Positions 24,295 to 32,713 of a DNA stretch of 64,000 nt are shown in pieces. The position numbers and the translations under genes are program-made. Numbering within the stretch: the stretch's first letter is position 1; every line of letters begins with the position of its first letter. Below the pieces are notes generated by a model. That model was not told the origin of the DNA, did not search any database, and saw only the letters and a list, made by a program, of their open reading frames with translations. Source of the stretch: Nocardioides sp. TRM66260-LWL (lineage in GTDB: Bacteria > Actinomycetota > Actinomycetes > Propionibacteriales > Nocardioidaceae); NCBI RefSeq assembly GCF_020075545.1, contig NZ_JAIQZK010000007.1:1-64000 (forward strand), read 5' to 3'.

Positions 24295-25152
24295 TCAGGC
24301 GCCGGCGCGGCGTCCGCGCCGGGTTCCGCGCCAGCAGGCGGTGGCGAAGGCGATGGCCAGGCCGTCGAGCCGCTCCGGCGAGCGGCGCCACTCCAGGATC
24401 GAGCGGGCCTCGACGAAGGTGGCCTGCGGCAGCTCCTCGGCCAGCATCGCCGCGTCGGCGGCGGGGTGGATGGGATCGGCCGGGTGGCCGACCACCAGCG
24501 CCGGGACGTCGATGCGGCGGCGCTCGCGCGAGGGCGGGGCGATGCGGCCGAAGAACAGGCCGTGGACCACCGCGGCCATCGGGCCCGGCCGCTGGTCGAG
24601 GGTGTCGAGGGCGATGCCCGCCCAGAACGGCAGGGGACGGCGCGGCACCCAGCGGGTCGCCAGCCGCACGGCGGTCACCGAGAGCGGGACGAACCGGGCC
24701 GCGAAGAGCAGCGGCGCGAAGGCCAGGATTCCGGCCTCGAGCGCGTTGTCGAGCACGGGCATCTCGACGATCAGGCCGCGGACGCGCTCCGGCGCGATCG
24801 CGGCGACCTCCAGCGAGACGTTCGCGCCGAGCGAGGTGCCGCCGATCACCGCCTGCGCCGCGCCGAGGTGGTCGAGCAGGGCGACGACCTGCTCGGCGAA
24901 GGCCGTGACGGAGTACGCCAGCGGGTCGTCGGGACGGTCGGAGCGACCGTGGCCCAGCAGGTCGAGCGTGACGACGTGCAGGCCGGCCGCGGCCAGGGTG
25001 CGGGCCAGAGGCTCCTGCATGCGTCGCGGCATCAGCTGCCCGTGCAGCAGCACCACCCAGGAGTCGCCGCTGCCGTGCTCGGTGTACTCGAGCCGGTCGC
25101 GGTGACCGTCGACCTCGACGAAGAACTGCCCGACCTGCTCTGCGACCAGCAT
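24295..25152 (-). CDS. Alpha/beta hydrolase
   Basis: A 285-residue alpha/beta hydrolase-fold protein. The oxyanion-hole segment is LLHGQLMPRRM and the nucleophile elbow is GGTSLGAN with Ser as nucleophile. An acid follows in VVGHPADPIHP. The expected catalytic His should lie in the last 50 residues, but I do not see a clear one there, so activity is less certain. A hydrophobic cap (LAFAPLLFAARFVPLS) sits at about 150-175. The N-terminus begins MLVAEQVGQFFVEVDGHRDRLEYTEHG, typical of cytosolic members. Substrate unknown. TAGGGT lies 6 nt before the ATG, so the gene is probably leaderless. Confidence 0.82.
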   Translation of the reverse strand: MLVAEQVGQFFVEVDGHRDRLEYTEHGSGDSWVVLLHGQLMPRRMQEPLARTLAAAGLHVVTLDLLGHGRSDRPDDPLAYSVTAFAEQVVALLDHLGAAQAVIGGTSLGANVSLEVAAIAPERVRGLIVEMPVLDNALEAGILAFAPLLFAARFVPLSVTAVRLATRWVPRRPLPFWAGIALDTLDQRPGPMAAVVHGLFFGRIAPPSRERRRIDVPALVVGHPADPIHPAADAAMLAEELPQATFVEARSILEWRRSPERLDGLAIAFATACWRGTRRGRRAGA

Positions 25153-25158
25153 GGGCCG

Positions 25159-25164
25159 ACCCTA
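25159..25164 (-). promoter_or_regulatory. -10 element of a leaderless hydrolase promoter
   Basis: TAGGGT is separated by 6 nt from the ATG at 25152; there is no Shine-Dalgarno. Confidence 0.55.
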
Positions 25165-25210
25165 GCCCGGACCCCGCGGGTCGCCGGGGAGCGTCCGGAT
25201 CAGCCCCGGA

Positions 25211-25567
25211 TCAGCCCGGGGGCCAGGTGAGGTCGCGTCCGCCGAGCACGTGCAGGTGGGCGTGGAACACCGTCTGACCGGCCTCGGCACCGGTGTTGAA
25301 GGCGAGGCGGTAGCCGGCGAGCCCCTCGAGCCGGGCGATCTCGGCGGCGGCCGTCAGCAGCTCTGCGGCCACCAGCGGCTCGGCCGCGGCCAGCGCGGCG
25401 GCGTTCTCGTGATGGCCGCGCGGGATGACGAGCACGTGCGTCGGCGCCTGCGGGGCGATGTCGCGGAAGGCCAGCACGTGCTCGGTCTCGTGCACGACCT
25501 CGGCGGGGATCTCGCCGGCGAGGATCCGGCAGAACAGGCAGTCGGGGTCGCGGGGTGCGTCGCTCAC
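25211..25567 (-). CDS. HIT-family nucleotide hydrolase/transferase
   Basis: A 118-residue histidine-triad protein of the HINT branch. Residues 10-13 form a CxxC (CLFC) and the triad H102-x-H104-x-H106 lies in FHAHLHVLGG near the C-terminus. HVLVIPRGHHENAAAL is the other conserved segment. HINT proteins hydrolyse phosphoramidate or acyl bonds of adenosine nucleotides; the physiological substrate is usually unknown. It starts with GTG and has CAGGCT six nt upstream as a weak -10. It is divergent from the GerMN lipoprotein gene, with only 70 nt between their start codons, so the two promoters overlap closely. Confidence 0.92.
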   Translation of the reverse strand: MSDAPRDPDCLFCRILAGEIPAEVVHETEHVLAFRDIAPQAPTHVLVIPRGHHENAAALAAAEPLVAAELLTAAAEIARLEGLAGYRLAFNTGAEAGQTVFHAHLHVLGGRDLTWPPG

Positions 25568-25637
25568 GGGCCGAGCCTGCCACAGCCTCCGGCGCGTCGG
25601 GTGGCCCGCGGCGTCCGCCCCGGGCGAGGCTGTCGGG

Positions 25638-26609
25638 GTGACCCGCCTGACGTCCCGCCTCGCCTCCGCCGTCCTCCCGTTCGCGCTGCTGGTGCCGCTG
25701 GCGGCCTGCGGCGGCGAGTCGCCCTCCCCCGTGGCGGACGCCGGGTCGCCGAGCGCGACCCCCGACCCGACCGGCGCGAGCAGCACGGGCGGCTCCCCGA
25801 CCCCGAGCGCCGGCGGCTCGCCGTCCTCCTCCCCCACCGTGGCGACCGACGGCGAGACCGCCTCCGGCATCGGCACCTCCGACACCGCCGTCCCGCTCTA
25901 CTGGGCCGGCAGCCGGGGGGCGACCTTCCAGGACCGGCTCTACCGGGAGTTCCGCCGCACCCAGGGCGATCCGCTGACGGGCGCCGCCAACCTGCTGACG
26001 AACGGCGCGCCGGGACGCTTCACCTACCGCTCGCTGCTGCCCCGCCGTCCCGTCGACTCGGTCGTCGTGCGCGACGGTCGGATCGTGATGACGGTCGCCG
26101 ATCCGCGCTGGCGCAGCCCCGGTCGGCTGACGCCCGCGCAGGCCCGCCTCGCCGTGCAGCAGCTCGTCTACACGCTCCAGGGCGTCGCCCAGCAGCGGCT
26201 GCCGCTCGAGCTGCGGATCGACGGCAGCGACGGCCCGCAGCCGCTGCTCGGCCTGTCGACCACCGACGGCATCGCCGCCGCGCCGTCCGGCACGACGCTG
26301 TCGCCGGTCATGATCACGACCCCGGACGAGGGAGCGCGGCTCGACCTGCGCCGCATCCGCATCACCGGCACCGCGGACGCGCCCGAGGGCACCGTCCGGT
26401 GGCGGATCGCCGACGGCGGGGGCGAGACGATCAAGGAGGGCTTCGTGACCACCGCAGGGTTCGGCCGCCAGTACCCCTGGAGCGTCGACGTCGACCTCTC
26501 GAAGAACACCGTGTCCCCGGGCGACGAGGTCACCGTCTACGCCTTCCTGGACGACTACTCCGACGAGGTCAAGTTCCCGACCGACGGCCGGGGGATCACC
26601 CTGCGGTGA
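25638..26609 (+). CDS. Lipoprotein with GerMN and Gmad2 (spore-germination-type) domains
   Basis: A 323-residue lipoprotein with a GTG start and lipobox LAAC (Cys about residue 22), then a Ser/Pro/Gly linker to about 80. Residues 85-215 match the GerMN pattern (VPLYWAGSRGATFQDRLYREFRR, later RPVDSVVVRDGRIVMTVA, and LAVQQLVYTLQGVAQQRLPL). Residues 225-323 form an immunoglobulin-like Gmad2 domain (PVMITTPDEGARL, IRITGTADAPEGTVRWRI). These domains are named from Bacillus spore germination but are widespread in non-sporulating actinobacteria as envelope lipoproteins. The role is unknown. GAGGCT six nt before the GTG supports a leaderless start. Confidence 0.82.
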   Translation: MTRLTSRLASAVLPFALLVPLAACGGESPSPVADAGSPSATPDPTGASSTGGSPTPSAGGSPSSSPTVATDGETASGIGTSDTAVPLYWAGSRGATFQDRLYREFRRTQGDPLTGAANLLTNGAPGRFTYRSLLPRRPVDSVVVRDGRIVMTVADPRWRSPGRLTPAQARLAVQQLVYTLQGVAQQRLPLELRIDGSDGPQPLLGLSTTDGIAAAPSGTTLSPVMITTPDEGARLDLRRIRITGTADAPEGTVRWRIADGGGETIKEGFVTTAGFGRQYPWSVDVDLSKNTVSPGDEVTVYAFLDDYSDEVKFPTDGRGITLR

Positions 26610-26627
26610 TCCCGGGGCCGCCCGGCC

Positions 26628-27383
26628 TCAGCCCCAGCGCGGGGTGCGCGCGAGCAGCGCCGCGACCGCCGCGACCCCGGCCGTCGAGGTCCGCAGCACC
26701 TCCGCGCCGAGCCGCACGGTCTGCGCGCCGGCCTCGCTCAGGCGCGCGACCTCGTCGTCGCTGAGGCCGCCCTCGGGGCCCACGACGAGCACGACCGGAC
26801 CTGCGCCCTCCGCGGGCAGTCGGACGCCGGCGAGGGACGACGTCGCCTGCTCGTGCAGCACGACGGCGACGCCGGCCCGCGCCGCGCCGGCGACCAGCGC
26901 GAGCACGTCGTCCGTCGTCGCCAGCGGCGCCACGGTCGGGTGCCACGCGCGTCGTGCCTGCTTGGCGGCCTCGCGGGCGGTCGCCGTCCACCGGGCGTGA
27001 CCCTTGGCGGCGCGCTCCCCGCGCCAGACCGCCACCGACCGCTCGGCCGCCCACGGCACGATCTCGGCGACCCCGATCTCGGTCAGCACCTCCACGGCCA
27101 GCTCGCCCCGCTCCCCCTTGGGCAGTGCCTGGACGACCACGACGCGCGGCGTCGGCTCGTCGACCCGCTCGACCTCGTCCACCGTGACGGCGAACAGCCG
27201 CTTGCCGGTCTCGGCGACCTCGCCCCGGACGGTCGTGCCGCGGCCGTCGGTGAGCGCCACCCGCTCGCCGACCCGCAGCCGGCGCACCGTGACCGCGTGG
27301 TGGGCCTCGTCGCCGTCGACCTCGACGCGGTCGCCCGCGACGACGCCGTCGAGCGCAGGCACCAGGTGCACCGGGAGGCTCAT
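26628..27383 (-). CDS. rsmE: 16S rRNA (uracil-1498-N3)-methyltransferase
   Basis: A 251-residue SPOUT-class methyltransferase that modifies U1498 of 16S rRNA. The N-terminal PUA-like domain contains DEAHHAVTVRRLRVGERVALTDGRG. The trefoil-knot SAM site is VVLVVGPEGGLSDDEV followed by LGAEVLRTSTAGVAAVAAL. Length is standard. It lies 16 nt after dnaJ on the same strand, so it is probably expressed from the hrcA-dnaJ heat-shock unit, a common actinobacterial arrangement. No separate promoter is evident. Its 3' end is 18 nt from the convergent GerMN lipoprotein. Confidence 0.94.
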   Translation of the reverse strand: MSLPVHLVPALDGVVAGDRVEVDGDEAHHAVTVRRLRVGERVALTDGRGTTVRGEVAETGKRLFAVTVDEVERVDEPTPRVVVVQALPKGERGELAVEVLTEIGVAEIVPWAAERSVAVWRGERAAKGHARWTATAREAAKQARRAWHPTVAPLATTDDVLALVAGAARAGVAVVLHEQATSSLAGVRLPAEGAGPVVLVVGPEGGLSDDEVARLSEAGAQTVRLGAEVLRTSTAGVAAVAALLARTPRWG

Positions 27384-27399
27384 CGCGTCGCTCGCGGCG

Positions 27400-28578
27400 T
27401 CAGTGCTGGTTGAACGCGTCGCGCAACCGGCCGAAGACGCCCTTGTGGCTGCTCGGGCGGACGTTGCCGCTGGGGGCCTCCTCGCCGCGGATCGCGGCCA
27501 GCTCGCGGAGCAGCTCCTCCTGGCGCGGGTCGAGGCGGGTCGGCGTCTCGACGGTCGTGGTGACGATGAGGTCGCCGCGTCCGCCCCGGAGCGACGGCAC
27601 GCCGCGGCCGCGCATCGTCTGCTGGTGCCCCGACTGCGTGCCCGGACGGATCTCGACCTCGAAGGAGGTCTCGAGCTCCGTGGGCGCCTCGGGATCCTCG
27701 ACGACGTCGGCCTCGAGGGTCGGCAGGGTGAGCACGGTGCCGAGCGCGGCGGCCGTCATCGGCACCGTGACGGTGCAGTGCAGGTCGTCCCCGTGCCGGG
27801 TGAAGACGTCGTGGTCGGCGACGTGCACCTCGACGTAGAGGTCGCCGGCCGGGCCGCCGCCCGGCCCGACCTCGCCCTGCTCGCTGAGCTGCACGCGGGT
27901 GCCGGTGTCGACGCCGGCCGGGATCTTGACCGTCAGCGCCCGGCGCGAGCGCACCCGGCCGTCGCCGCCGCACTCGCGGCAGGGGTCGGGGATGAGCGTG
28001 CCGAACCCGCGGCAGGCCGCGCAGGGGCGCAGCGTGCGGATCTCGCCGAGGAAGGAGCGCTGGACGTGGGCGACCTCGCCCTGGCCGCGGCAGGTCTCGC
28101 AGGTGACCGGACGGCTGCCGGGCGCGGCGCCCGCGCCGTCGCAGGTGCCGCAGGTGACCGCGGTGTCGACGGTGAGCTCGCGGGCGACGCCGAAGGCGGC
28201 CTCGGCCAGGCTGACCTCGAGCCGGATCAGCGCATCCTGTCCTCGACGAACGCGCGGACGCGGACCACGACCCTGGCCAGCCGCCTGACCACCTGCTCCG
28301 AAGAAGGCGTCCATGATGTCGGTGAACGAAAACCCGGCACCCTGCCCGAAGTCGCCGCGCCCGCCGAACGGGTCGCCGCCGCGGTCGTAGGCCGCCCGCT
28401 TCTGCGGGTCGGAGAGCACCTCGTAGGCCGAGGTGACCTCCTTGAACCGGTCCTGGGCGGCCGGGTCGGGGTTGACGTCGGGGTGCAGCTGGCGGGCCAG
28501 CTTGCGGTAGGCCTTCTTCAGCGTGTCGGCGTCGGCGTCACGGGCGACCCCGAGGAGGTCGTAGAGGTCCTGGCTCAC
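27400..28578 (-). CDS. dnaJ: Chaperone protein DnaJ (second, HrcA-linked copy type)
   Basis: A 392-residue type I J-protein that delivers clients to DnaK and stimulates its ATPase. The J domain has the HPD motif (H32-P33-D34), followed by a Gly/Phe-rich region ([17 protein letters not shown]). Four CxxCxGxG zinc repeats follow ([32 protein letters not shown]). The C-terminal substrate-binding domains run to about 350. The GTG start has AGGA about 10 nt upstream. It lies 87 nt downstream of hrcA with an intervening hairpin, and so is in the CIRCE/HrcA-controlled unit. The dnaK operon itself is not in this window. Confidence 0.96.
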   Translation of the reverse strand: MSQDLYDLLGVARDADADTLKKAYRKLARQLHPDVNPDPAAQDRFKEVTSAYEVLSDPQKRAAYDRGGDPFGGRGDFGQGAGFSFTDIMDAFFGAGGQAAGQGRGPRPRVRRGQDALIRLEVSLAEAAFGVARELTVDTAVTCGTCDGAGAAPGSRPVTCETCRGQGEVAHVQRSFLGEIRTLRPCAACRGFGTLIPDPCRECGGDGRVRSRRALTVKIPAGVDTGTRVQLSEQGEVGPGGGPAGDLYVEVHVADHDVFTRHGDDLHCTVTVPMTAAALGTVLTLPTLEADVVEDPEAPTELETSFEVEIRPGTQSGHQQTMRGRGVPSLRGGRGDLIVTTTVETPTRLDPRQEELLRELAAIRGEEAPSGNVRPSSHKGVFGRLRDAFNQH

Positions 28579-28639
28579 CAGTGGTCCTTCGGTCGGTTCG
28601 GTCGGTGCGGGGTGGTCGGTGCGGGGTGGTCGGGCGGTT

Positions 28640-28656
28640 CCCGGGCTCAGCCCGGG
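28640..28656 (-). terminator. Intercistronic hairpin between hrcA and dnaJ
   Basis: CCCGGGC-TCA-GCCCGGG gives a 7-bp stem with a 3-nt loop directly after the hrcA stop (28666), without a T-tract. It may lower read-through or protect the hrcA mRNA end. Between it and dnaJ lies a 14-bp direct repeat (GGTCGGTGCGGGGT) at 28600-28613 and 28614-28627. Confidence 0.4.
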
Positions 28657-28665
28657 CCGAGGCGG

Positions 28666-29706
28666 TCAGGCCTCGTCGAGGATGCGGGAGACGTAGCGGG
28701 CGACAGCGCGCACGGCGGCGATCGTGCCCGGGTAGTCCATGCGGGTCGGGCCGACGATGCCGAGCGTGGCCAGCGAGTCGGTGGCCGGCCCGTAGCCAGT
28801 GGAGACGACGCTGGTCGAGGCGAGCTGGGCGTACGGCCCCTCGGTGCCGATGCGCACCGTCACCGCGCCGCCGGTGCTGGCCTCGCCGAGCAGCTTGAGC
28901 AGCACGACGTGCTCCTCGAGCGCCTCGAGGAGGGGCCGGACGGCGGAGTCGAAGGAGTCGCCGTAGCGCGCCAGGTTGGCCGCGCCGCTGACGGCGATGC
29001 GGGCGTCGGAGCGCTGGTCCTCGATGGCCTCGACGATCGCGGCGACGACGGTCGACGCCGGGTCGGCCGGGGCCTGGTCGGACGGCGCGTCGGACGGCAC
29101 GTCGGGCAGCACGGCACGCAGGGCCGTGACGGCGTCGGCGATCGGCTCCCCGACGGCGAGCCGCAGCAGCTGGGAGCGCAGGGCGGCGAGGGCGTCGTCG
29201 TCGAGGTCGCCCGGCAGGTCGACGACCCGCTGCTCGACCCGGCCGGTGCTCAGGATCAGCACCACGAGCACCCGGGCCGGCGTGAGCGCGACGAGCTCGA
29301 CGTGTCGCACGGTGGAGCGGGCGAGCGTCGGGTACTGGACGATGGCGACCTGACGGGTCAGCTGGCTGAGCAGCCGCACCGAGCGCTGGACGACGTCGTC
29401 GAGGTCGACGGCGCCGTCGAGGAAGGTCGAGATCGCCTTGCGCTCCGCGACGCTGAGCGGCTTGACGGTGGTGAGCCGGTCGACGAAGAGCCGGTAGCCC
29501 TTGTCGGTCGGGACGCGGCCCGCGCTGGTGTGGGGCTGCGCGATGTAGCCCTCCTCCTCGAGCACGGCCATGTCGTTGCGCACCGTGGCGGGCGAGACGC
29601 CCAGGCCGTGGCGCTCGACCAGCGCCTTGGAGCCGACCGGCTCCTCGGTGGCGACGTAGTCCTCGACGATTGCCCGCAGCACCGCGAGCCGACGGTCCTC
29701 CTGCAC
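28666..29706 (-). CDS. hrcA: Heat-inducible transcription repressor HrcA
   Basis: A 346-residue repressor of class I heat-shock genes. The N-terminal winged helix (about 1-75) has [56 protein letters not shown], a textbook HrcA start. The dimerisation and GAF-like parts follow, ending with [29 protein letters not shown]. The GTG start has AGGAGG with 7-nt spacing. A CIRCE element lies 68 nt upstream, so HrcA controls its own gene together with dnaJ and probably rsmE. Confidence 0.97.
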   Translation of the reverse strand: MQEDRRLAVLRAIVEDYVATEEPVGSKALVERHGLGVSPATVRNDMAVLEEEGYIAQPHTSAGRVPTDKGYRLFVDRLTTVKPLSVAERKAISTFLDGAVDLDDVVQRSVRLLSQLTRQVAIVQYPTLARSTVRHVELVALTPARVLVVLILSTGRVEQRVVDLPGDLDDDALAALRSQLLRLAVGEPIADAVTALRAVLPDVPSDAPSDQAPADPASTVVAAIVEAIEDQRSDARIAVSGAANLARYGDSFDSAVRPLLEALEEHVVLLKLLGEASTGGAVTVRIGTEGPYAQLASTSVVSTGYGPATDSLATLGIVGPTRMDYPGTIAAVRAVARYVSRILDEA

Positions 29707-29773
29707 GGGTCGCCTCCTGCCTGGCTGGTCGCGCCCCCGGCGGTCGGGGACGAGGGGTGCGGCGCGGGCGCGC

Positions 29774-29800
29774 CTGGCACTCCCGTGGGCCGAGTGCCAA
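29774..29800. promoter_or_regulatory. CIRCE operator (HrcA binding site)
   Basis: CTGGCACTC-N9-GAGTGCCAA matches the CIRCE consensus TTAGCACTC-N9-GAGTGCTAA in both 9-nt arms except for small edge changes, with the invariant GCACTC/GAGTGC core and 9-nt spacing intact. It lies 68 nt upstream of hrcA. Confidence 0.93.
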
Positions 29801-29889
29801 GCCTACTCCGAGGGCGGGGGCGCGCACCGGCCGTGGGCGTCCGGCGGGCCGTGTCGGCGATCTCCGGTGGCGCTCCCGCCCGATTGAGA

Positions 29890-29908
29890 TTAGGTTAGGC
29901 TTACCTAG
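29890..29908. promoter_or_regulatory. IdeR/DtxR iron box
   Basis: TTAGGTTAGGCTTACCTAG matches the TTAGGTTAGSCTAACCTAA consensus at 17 of 19 positions. It lies 18 nt upstream of the ATG of the DUF2470 gene and covers the expected promoter; a poor -35 TTGAGA lies at 29884-29889. It predicts iron-repressed expression. Confidence 0.88.
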
Positions 29909-29926
29909 ATCACCTCGGAGGTCGTC

Positions 29927-30616
29927 ATGCCGCTCCATCCCCCGACCGGGCTCGCCGACGCCGCCCTCGCCCGCAGCATCCTCGCCTGCCCGGCGGGCGC
30001 CCAGCTCGCGGTCGAGGACGTCGACCACCTCGACCTCGCCCGCGTGGTCCTGTGCGAGGTCGCGGGGGTGCCGATGCTCGGCTGCCCCGCCGACTCGCCG
30101 CTGGCCACCGCCGCGACCCTCGGCCGCGGCGCCGTGCTCACCCTCGCCAGCGGCCTGCCCGGCCGGCCCGGCACCCTCCTCGTGCTCGGCCGGCTCGAGG
30201 CCGTCCGGCTGGAGCGCTGCGCCTGCCCGTGCGCCGAGGGCGCACGCCAGGTGGTGCGGCTCGACGTGCGGCACGTCAGCCTGCGGACCCCCGACCGACC
30301 GCGGCGACTGGTGCCTGCGGACGCCTTCGCCGACCCCGTCCACGCCCTCAACGCCGGACACCTGGTGCGCACCGCGGCGCACGCCAACGAGCACCACGGC
30401 GAGCTCCTGCGCGACGCCGTGGCGGCCGCGACCGGGGTGCCGGCGACGCACGTGCTCGGCGTCGAGCTCACGGGGCTCACCGCGCACGGCGTCGAGCTCG
30501 CCTGGGTCGACGTCGACGGCGCCCATCGTGAGGGACTCGCGTTCCCGCGCCCGGCCGCCGACCTGGACGACCTCTCCCTGCTGCTGCGCGACCTGCTGCT
30601 CGCCACGGCGCGCTGA
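29927..30616 (+). CDS. DUF2470/HugZ-like protein, iron-regulated
   Basis: A 229-residue protein. The N-terminal half (about 1-125) has a split-barrel-like strand pattern with a Cys pair (CACPC). The C-terminal half (about 135-225) matches DUF2470, the C-terminal domain of HugZ-type heme-utilisation proteins: HALNAGHLVRTAAHANEHHGELLRDAV and GVELTGLTAHGVELAWVD. HugZ proteins release iron from heme; here the likely role is heme or iron handling. The IdeR/DtxR box directly upstream supports this. GGAGG lies 5 nt before the ATG, one of the better Shine-Dalgarno sites in the window. Catalysis is unproven. Confidence 0.85.
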   Translation: MPLHPPTGLADAALARSILACPAGAQLAVEDVDHLDLARVVLCEVAGVPMLGCPADSPLATAATLGRGAVLTLASGLPGRPGTLLVLGRLEAVRLERCACPCAEGARQVVRLDVRHVSLRTPDRPRRLVPADAFADPVHALNAGHLVRTAAHANEHHGELLRDAVAAATGVPATHVLGVELTGLTAHGVELAWVDVDGAHREGLAFPRPAADLDDLSLLLRDLLLATAR

Positions 30617-30657
30617 GCCGGAGCGCGTCCCGGGCGCCCCGTCCAGCGGCGCGGGCG

Positions 30658-30663
30658 TAGGGT
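30658..30663 (+). promoter_or_regulatory. -10 element of a leaderless promoter for the MBL hydrolase
   Basis: TAGGGT is 7 nt before the GTG at 30671, with no Shine-Dalgarno between. Confidence 0.55.
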
Positions 30664-30670
30664 CGCCGCC

Positions 30671-31540
30671 GTGGCCCGCCCGAGACTCGAGGAGATCGCG
30701 ACCCGCGTCTGGGCCGCCCGGGTCGAGCCGTGCGACGTGACCATCGGCGTGATCGGGGGCGACGACGGCGTGCTCGTCGTCGACGCCCCGGGCTCGGTCG
30801 CGGCGGGCCGCGCGCTGTGCGCCGCGGTGACGGCGCTGGACGCCGGACCGGTGCTGGGCGTCGTCCACACCCACGCGCACCTCGACCACGTGCTCGGCGC
30901 GGCGGCCTTCCGCGAGCTCGACCCCGCGGTGCCCGTGCACGCGCAGACGGAGGCCGTCGCCGCGCTGGACGCCGCCGCCAGGGGCGCCTCGCGCGCCCTG
31001 CACGACGACCTGCTCCCCCACCTCGAGGCCGCGGAGCAGGAGGCCGCCGTCGCTGCGCCGATCGTCGTGCCGGACCGCCCGCTGTCGTCGGTCCGCGCCG
31101 TCGACCTCGGCGGACGGCTCGTCGAGCTCGTCCACCCCGGCCGCGGCCACACCGCCGGCGACCTCGTCGTCCGCGTGCCCGACGTCGACCTCGTGCTGGC
31201 CGGCGACCTCGTCGAGGAGTCCGGACCGCCGTCGTACGGCCCCGACGCCCACCCGCTCGACTGGCCGGCGAGCCTCGACGTCGTCCTGGGCCTGCTCTCC
31301 GGGAGGTCGATCGTGCTCCCCGGCCACGGGGCGCCGATGGACCGCGACGCGGTGGAGGAGCAGCGGGCGCTCCTCGGCGTGGTGGCCGAGACCGTCCGCG
31401 ACCTCGCGACCCGCGGCGTGCCGGCTGACGAGGCGCTCGAGGCCGCTCCGTGGCCCTTTCCGAGCGCGGGCCTCGAGCACGCCGTCGCCCGCGGCTACGC
31501 CGCCCTCCCGCTGCTGCGCCGACGCCTGCCGCTGCTCTGA
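30671..31540 (+). CDS. MBL-fold metallo-hydrolase
   Basis: A 289-residue metallo-beta-lactamase-fold protein. The metal motif H68-x-H70-x-D72-H73 lies in VHTHAHLDHV. A further ligand His is in HPGRGHTAGDL, the Asp is in VLAGDLVEES, and the last His is in VLPGHGAPM. All expected ligands are therefore visible for a dinuclear site. It is of the short, glyoxalase II/quorum-quenching-like type with no extra domain. The substrate is not readable. The GTG start has a TAGGGT -10 at 7 nt. It follows the iron-regulated DUF2470 gene by 54 nt but appears to have its own promoter. Confidence 0.88.
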   Translation: MARPRLEEIATRVWAARVEPCDVTIGVIGGDDGVLVVDAPGSVAAGRALCAAVTALDAGPVLGVVHTHAHLDHVLGAAAFRELDPAVPVHAQTEAVAALDAAARGASRALHDDLLPHLEAAEQEAAVAAPIVVPDRPLSSVRAVDLGGRLVELVHPGRGHTAGDLVVRVPDVDLVLAGDLVEESGPPSYGPDAHPLDWPASLDVVLGLLSGRSIVLPGHGAPMDRDAVEEQRALLGVVAETVRDLATRGVPADEALEAAPWPFPSAGLEHAVARGYAALPLLRRRLPLL

Positions 31541-31596
31541 GCCGGACCACCCGCCCGAGGGTGTGCACGCCAGCGCATCGCGGGCAGCGTGGGGAC

Positions 31597-31782
31597 ATGA
31601 GCGAGGACCCGCACCCGCACGCCGACGTCACCGACGACGCCCTGCCGCCCGACCTCGTCCCGAGCGAGGACAACCCGCTCGCCGAGCCCCTCGCCGACGG
31701 CGAGACCGCCGGCGACCTGCTGCACGACGGCAAGCACGCCGACCAGGACGAGCCGGAGAGCGCGGGCGACTCGGGCGGCTGA
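31597..31782 (+). CDS. Small acidic hypothetical protein
   Basis: A 61-residue protein with many Asp, Glu and Pro residues and no hydrophobic core, so it is probably disordered. It starts MSEDPHPHADVTDDALPPD and ends in DSGG. No family is recognisable. Support comes from a well-placed ATG with CAGCGT six nt upstream (possible -10) and G-rich GGGGAC just before it, plus its place between two real genes on the same strand. It could still be a chance frame in GC-rich DNA, but its amino-acid composition is unlike the Arg/Pro-rich shadows elsewhere. Confidence 0.5.
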   Translation: MSEDPHPHADVTDDALPPDLVPSEDNPLAEPLADGETAGDLLHDGKHADQDEPESAGDSGG

Positions 31783-31848
31783 GCCGGCCCGGCCGCCCTG
31801 CCGGGCTCGCCTGCGGCGCGTCGCCCGGGAGCCGGCGCGCCGACTGTC

Positions 31849-31854
31849 TAGCCT
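31849..31854 (+). promoter_or_regulatory. -10 element of a leaderless promoter for the DUF3097 gene
   Basis: TAGCCT lies 6 nt before the GTG at 31861. Confidence 0.55.
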
Positions 31855-31860
31855 CCTGCG

Positions 31861-32706
31861 GTGGCCGACCGATACGGATCCGACGTCCTCAGCGGCGACT
31901 GGCGCGCACCGAAGCGCGGTCGCGCCGTCGAGCACCCCGCCGACAAGGGCCTCGTCGTCGAGGAGGTCACCACCGACTGGTGCGGCGAGATCGTCGCCGT
32001 CGACCGCGACCTGCACACCGTCACGCTGGAGGACCGGCGCTCGCGGCGCCGCACCTTCCCCCTCGGGGCGGGCTTCCTGCTGGAGGGACGACCCGTCATC
32101 CTCACCGCGCCGGTGAGGGCCGCGGCTCCCGCGGCCCCCGCCCGCACGGCGTCCGGCTCCGTCGCGGTGCCGAACGCCCCGGCCCGGGTCGCCCGGGCCA
32201 GCCGCATCTTCGTGGAGGGCCGCCACGACGCCGAGCTGGTCGAGAAGGTGTGGGGCGACGACCTGCGCATCGAGGGCGTCGTCGTGGAGTACCTCGGCGG
32301 CGTGGACGACCTCGCCGACCACCTGCGCGACTTCCGGCCCTCGGCCCAGCGGCGGGTGGGCGTCCTGGTCGACCACCTCGTGCCGGGCTCGAAGGAGAGC
32401 CGCCTTGCGCAGGGCATCGCCCGTTCGGCGGTCGGGCCCCACGTGCTGATCGTCGGCCACCCGTTCGTCGACATCTGGCAGGCGGTCAAGCCCGCACGGC
32501 TCGGGCTGGACGCCTGGCCGCGGATCCCGCGGAACGTCGAGTGGAAGCATGGGGTGTGCCAGCACCTCGGCTGGCCGCATCGCGACCAGGCCGACATCGC
32601 CCGTGCCTGGAAGCACATCCTGGGCCGCGTCGGGTCGTTCGCCGACCTCGAGCCCGCCCTGCTCGGCCGCGTCGAGGAGCTCATCGACTTCGTCACCGCG
32701 CCCTAG
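31861..32706 (+). CDS. DUF3097 family protein
   Basis: A 281-residue conserved actinobacterial protein starting with GTG. An N-terminal beta domain (about 1-80: YGSDVLSGDWRAPKRGRAVEH, WCGEIVAVDRDLHTVTLEDR) is followed by a linker. A C-terminal domain from about 118 opens with RIFVEGRHDAELVEKVWGDDLR and continues to GVLVDHLVPGSKESRL, VLIVGHPFVDIWQAVKP and EWKHGVCQHLGW. The glutamate in FVEGRHDAE and the aspartate in VDHL resemble a TOPRIM-like fold, suggesting nucleic-acid or phosphoryl chemistry; that is inference from pattern. It is usually found near hemW, hrcA and dnaJ, as here. No experimental function is known to me. Confidence 0.88.
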   Translation: MADRYGSDVLSGDWRAPKRGRAVEHPADKGLVVEEVTTDWCGEIVAVDRDLHTVTLEDRRSRRRTFPLGAGFLLEGRPVILTAPVRAAAPAAPARTASGSVAVPNAPARVARASRIFVEGRHDAELVEKVWGDDLRIEGVVVEYLGGVDDLADHLRDFRPSAQRRVGVLVDHLVPGSKESRLAQGIARSAVGPHVLIVGHPFVDIWQAVKPARLGLDAWPRIPRNVEWKHGVCQHLGWPHRDQADIARAWKHILGRVGSFADLEPALLGRVEELIDFVTAP

Positions 32707-32713
32707 CCGCAGG

